DNA from: Thermodesulfobacteriaceae bacterium
GTDB taxonomy: Bacteria > Desulfobacterota > Thermodesulfobacteria > Thermodesulfobacteriales > Thermodesulfobacteriaceae
Direction: 5' to 3'
Assembly: GCA_015494725.1 (NCBI GenBank)
Contig: WGAR01000012.1
Span: 1 to 7,834, forward strand
DNA: 7,834 bases
Under the pieces are notes generated by a model. It made no database searches and was not told where the DNA came from. It saw only the letters and a list, made by a program, of their open reading frames with translations. Position numbers and translations under genes: made by a program. How positions within the stretch are numbered: the stretch's first letter is position 1; each line of letters begins with the position of its first letter. Positions 6,039 through 7,834 of the stretch are shown here, piece by piece.

Positions 6039-7307
6039 ATGTATCAGGCGCGTCTGGAAACCATGCCCCGGGAGGAACTGGAAAAACTGCAACTCAAACG
6101 GCTAAGAACAACCCTGGAACATATTCGCAACCACAACCCCCGCTACGCCCAAAGATTCGGGGATCTCCGGCCTGAAGACCTCACCGACCTCTCCCAGATC
6201 CGGGAACTTCCCTTTATCACCAAGGACGAGCTGCGTCGGGCCTATCCCCTGGGGCTGGCCTGTGCCCCGAAGGAAGCCCTGGTCCGATTTCACATGTCCT
6301 CCGGGACCACCGGCACCCCGGTAATCAACCCCTTCACCCGGGCGGACGTAGAGCAATGGGCCGAAATCATGGCTCGATGTTTGACCGCCGCCGGCCTCAC
6401 CCCTGCGGATGTACTTCAGATCACCCCGGGGTTCGGGCTCTTTAACGGGGGTTTCGGGTTCCATTACGGTGCGGAAAGGATCGGTTGCTTTGTGGTGCCC
6501 ATAGGTCCGGGACGCACCCTCATGCAGCTCAAGTTCATGCGCGATTTCGGCACCACCGCCCTGGCGGCCATCTCCTCTTATCCCCTCCGACTCATTGAGG
6601 TGGCCCGGAAGGAGGGGTTTGACTTTCGCGAGACCCGGCTTCGGGTGGGAATCTTCGGAGCCGAGGTCTGGAGCGACGAAACCCGCAAGTATATCGAGGA
6701 ATCCATGGGCATCGAGACCTTCGATATCATAGGTATGACCGAAACCGGTGGGGTGGGGCTGGGCATAGATTGTCGGGCTCATGAGGGTATCCACATCTGG
6801 GAGGACCATTACCTGGTGGAGATCGTGGACCCCGAAACCGGAGAGGTGCTTCCCGATGGAAGGGAAGGCGAGATGGTGGTCACCACCCTGACCCGGGAAG
6901 GGTTGCCCCTTATCCGCTATCGCACCCGAGACATTACCCGGATCATCTCCCGGGAACGCTGTTCCTGCGGGAGGACCATGCTTCGGGTGGATCGTATCCG
7001 CGGACGCACCGACGATATGCTCAAGGCCAAAGGGGTAAACTTCTACCCCCGCCAGATAGAAGAAATCCTCATGCGTCATCCGGAGACCACCCCGGAATAT
7101 CTCATCCGGATAGGCAAAAAGGCCGGAAAGGACTTCGTGGAAATCCTGGTGGAATGCCGAGAACTGGAGGAGGGGCTCTCCCGGCGGCTGGAGGAGGAGA
7201 TCTACAATTTCCTCGGATTCCACGCCCGGGTAAAACTCCTTCGGGAGGGAGATCTTCCCCGCAGCGAGGGGAAGGCCCGCCGGGTAGAACGGGTGGAGGA
7301 AACCTAG
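6039..7307 (+). CDS. paaK: PaaK-type phenylacetate/arylacetate-CoA ligase
   Basis: A 422-residue AMP-forming ligase of the ANL superfamily, PaaK branch (usually about 430 residues), making aryl-acetyl-CoA from arylacetate, ATP and CoA. The N-terminus M-Y-Q-A-R-L-E-T-M-P-R-E-E-L is typical and sets the start at ATG 6039 behind AGGGGAGG (6027-6034); an in-frame ATG at 5958 lies inside the aminotransferase gene. Other marks are the P-loop S-S-G-T-T-G-T-P (87-94), G-M-T-E-T-G-G (232-238), R-Y-R-T-R-D (293-298) and the C308-S-C310-G-R pair common in PaaK proteins. The hinge D-D-M-L-K-A-K-G-V-N-F-Y-P spans 325-337, and the catalytic lysine K412 lies in P-R-S-E-G-K-A-R-R. P-I-G-P-G-R-T-L-M-Q-L (154-164) differs from typical phenylacetate enzymes, so other aryl or acyl acids, or a coenzyme F390 synthetase-like activity, remain possible. 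It closes the operon. Confidence 0.9.
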   Translation: MYQARLETMPREELEKLQLKRLRTTLEHIRNHNPRYAQRFGDLRPEDLTDLSQIRELPFITKDELRRAYPLGLACAPKEALVRFHMSSGTTGTPVINPFTRADVEQWAEIMARCLTAAGLTPADVLQITPGFGLFNGGFGFHYGAERIGCFVVPIGPGRTLMQLKFMRDFGTTALAAISSYPLRLIEVARKEGFDFRETRLRVGIFGAEVWSDETRKYIEESMGIETFDIIGMTETGGVGLGIDCRAHEGIHIWEDHYLVEIVDPETGEVLPDGREGEMVVTTLTREGLPLIRYRTRDITRIISRERCSCGRTMLRVDRIRGRTDDMLKAKGVNFYPRQIEEILMRHPETTPEYLIRIGKKAGKDFVEILVECRELEEGLSRRLEEEIYNFLGFHARVKLLREGDLPRSEGKARRVERVEET

Positions 7308-7834
7308 GAAAGGCCCCGGGGGGTGAAGATCACCCTTACCGTGCAGGGCTGACCCGGGGCGGGATAGGGAGCCGCGGCCTTTATCGCCGCTTCGGCCGCC
7401 CGATCGAAAAGGGGATTACCCGAGTGCTTTATCCATTGATAATCCAGAAGTTGCCCCCGGGCCGAAAGTCTCAGCCGGATTTCGGCGGTGAGATTCTTCT
7501 CTTTTTCCAGGGCCAGAGGAACCTCGAAAAAGGCGGACAGATGGGTCCTGAGCCGGAGCACGAAATCCGCCCCCGGGCCAGGCGAACCCGGGGAGGTCCC
7601 CTCCCCCTCCACCTTTTTACGGAGACGGCTTAACTTCTCGGAAAGGATCTTTTCCTCCAGCCGGGCCAGACGCTGCTTGAGGAGCTGCTCGGAACGGTCC
7701 TCGGCCCTGCGTTTTCGGGGACCGGACCTTGACCTTCGCCGGGAAAGGGTCTTTTTGGCCACCTTGCGGTGAAGCGAGGTTTTCCTGCGGACCCGGTGTT
7801 TTTTAGGCGAACTCAAGGGCCTGCGGGGAGGAGG
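7304..7834 (-). CDS. TolA/TonB C-terminal domain protein, 5' part missing
   Basis: At least 176 codons are visible and the reading frame is still open at the window edge, so the N-terminus is missing. A TTG at 7814-7816 could act as a start, but codons before it read P-P-P-R-R-P, which looks like a proline-rich linker and suggests the true start lies beyond 7834. Numbered from that TTG, residues 5-37 are strongly Lys/Arg-rich, 38-70 form a probable charged coiled coil, and 72-84 are a Gly/Pro linker. Residues 85-167 are a TonB/TolA C-terminal domain with S-G-N-P-L-F-D-R-A-A (132-141) and K-A-A-A-P-Y-P-A-P (146-154). Such proteins are anchored in the inner membrane and reach through the periplasm to outer-membrane partners, with Tol-Pal or ExbBD-type motors usually encoded nearby. 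Its TAG stop is interlocked with that of the ligase gene. Confidence 0.8.
   Translation of the reverse strand, partial: PPPRRPLSSPKKHRVRRKTSLHRKVAKKTLSRRRSRSGPRKRRAEDRSEQLLKQRLARLEEKILSEKLSRLRKKVEGEGTSPGSPGPGADFVLRLRTHLSAFFEVPLALEKEKNLTAEIRLRLSARGQLLDYQWIKHSGNPLFDRAAEAAIKAAAPYPAPGQPCTVRVIFTPRGLS

Noticed and set aside
6102..7223. A 373-codon open frame on the - strand opposite paaK, and similar long antisense frames at 1263-1988, 2474-3133 and 2892-3533
   Set aside because: All lie antisense to confidently identified genes and lack motifs or ribosome sites. They are by-products of high GC content.
7314..7321. CCCCGGGG palindrome just after the paaK stop, considered as a terminator
   Set aside because: It has no loop and no following T-run, and it lies in the coding region of the opposite-strand gene.

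Overview
The window is ordinary, densely packed bacterial chromosome, GC-rich (roughly 60% by eye). It fits an anaerobic or microaerophilic diderm: there is a classical rubrerythrin, a TolA/TonB-type envelope protein and a PaaK-type acyl-CoA ligase. A Thermodesulfobacteriota or deltaproteobacterial-type host is a reasonable guess, but it rests on gene content only and could not be checked.

Left end (1-500): a small DUF2283 gene on the + strand ends at a strong hairpin terminator. Transcription of a tRNA-Ala(GGC) gene on the - strand converges on the same hairpin. The tRNA has its own TTGACA promoter, whose -10 lies inside a 37-nt imperfect inverted repeat.

Middle left (501-1202): a rubrerythrin gene on the - strand carries all expected iron ligands. 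It has a consensus -35, a strong ribosome site and a 7-9-7 palindrome over its -10, which is a candidate redox operator. A divergent promoter faces right, and its -10 is so close to the next start codon that the transcript may be leaderless.

Middle and right (1203-7307): seven tightly packed + strand genes look like one operon. In order they are a membrane-anchored family 2 polyprenyl-phosphate-type glycosyltransferase, an integral membrane protein of the LPG-synthase-TM/flippase-like family, a MarC-family membrane protein, a histone-deacetylase-family (AcuC-like) hydrolase, a tiny 49-codon ORF, a class I/II PLP aminotransferase and a PaaK-type arylacetate-CoA ligase. The first five are linked by overlaps of 1-14 nt, and the last two by a gap of 1 nt. 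The first half looks like envelope lipid or glycan work. The second half looks like aromatic amino acid or arylacetate metabolism. The AcuC-like gene sits between them, and the CoA ligase carries a C-terminal lysine motif of the kind that reversible acetylation controls in related enzymes. A deacetylase-ligase regulatory pair is the most interesting hypothesis here.

Right end (7304-7834): a - strand gene for a TolA/TonB C-terminal-domain protein runs off the window. It converges on the ligase gene so tightly that both stop codons share one CTAG.

No mobile element, CRISPR array, prophage or clearly new multi-gene system was seen.
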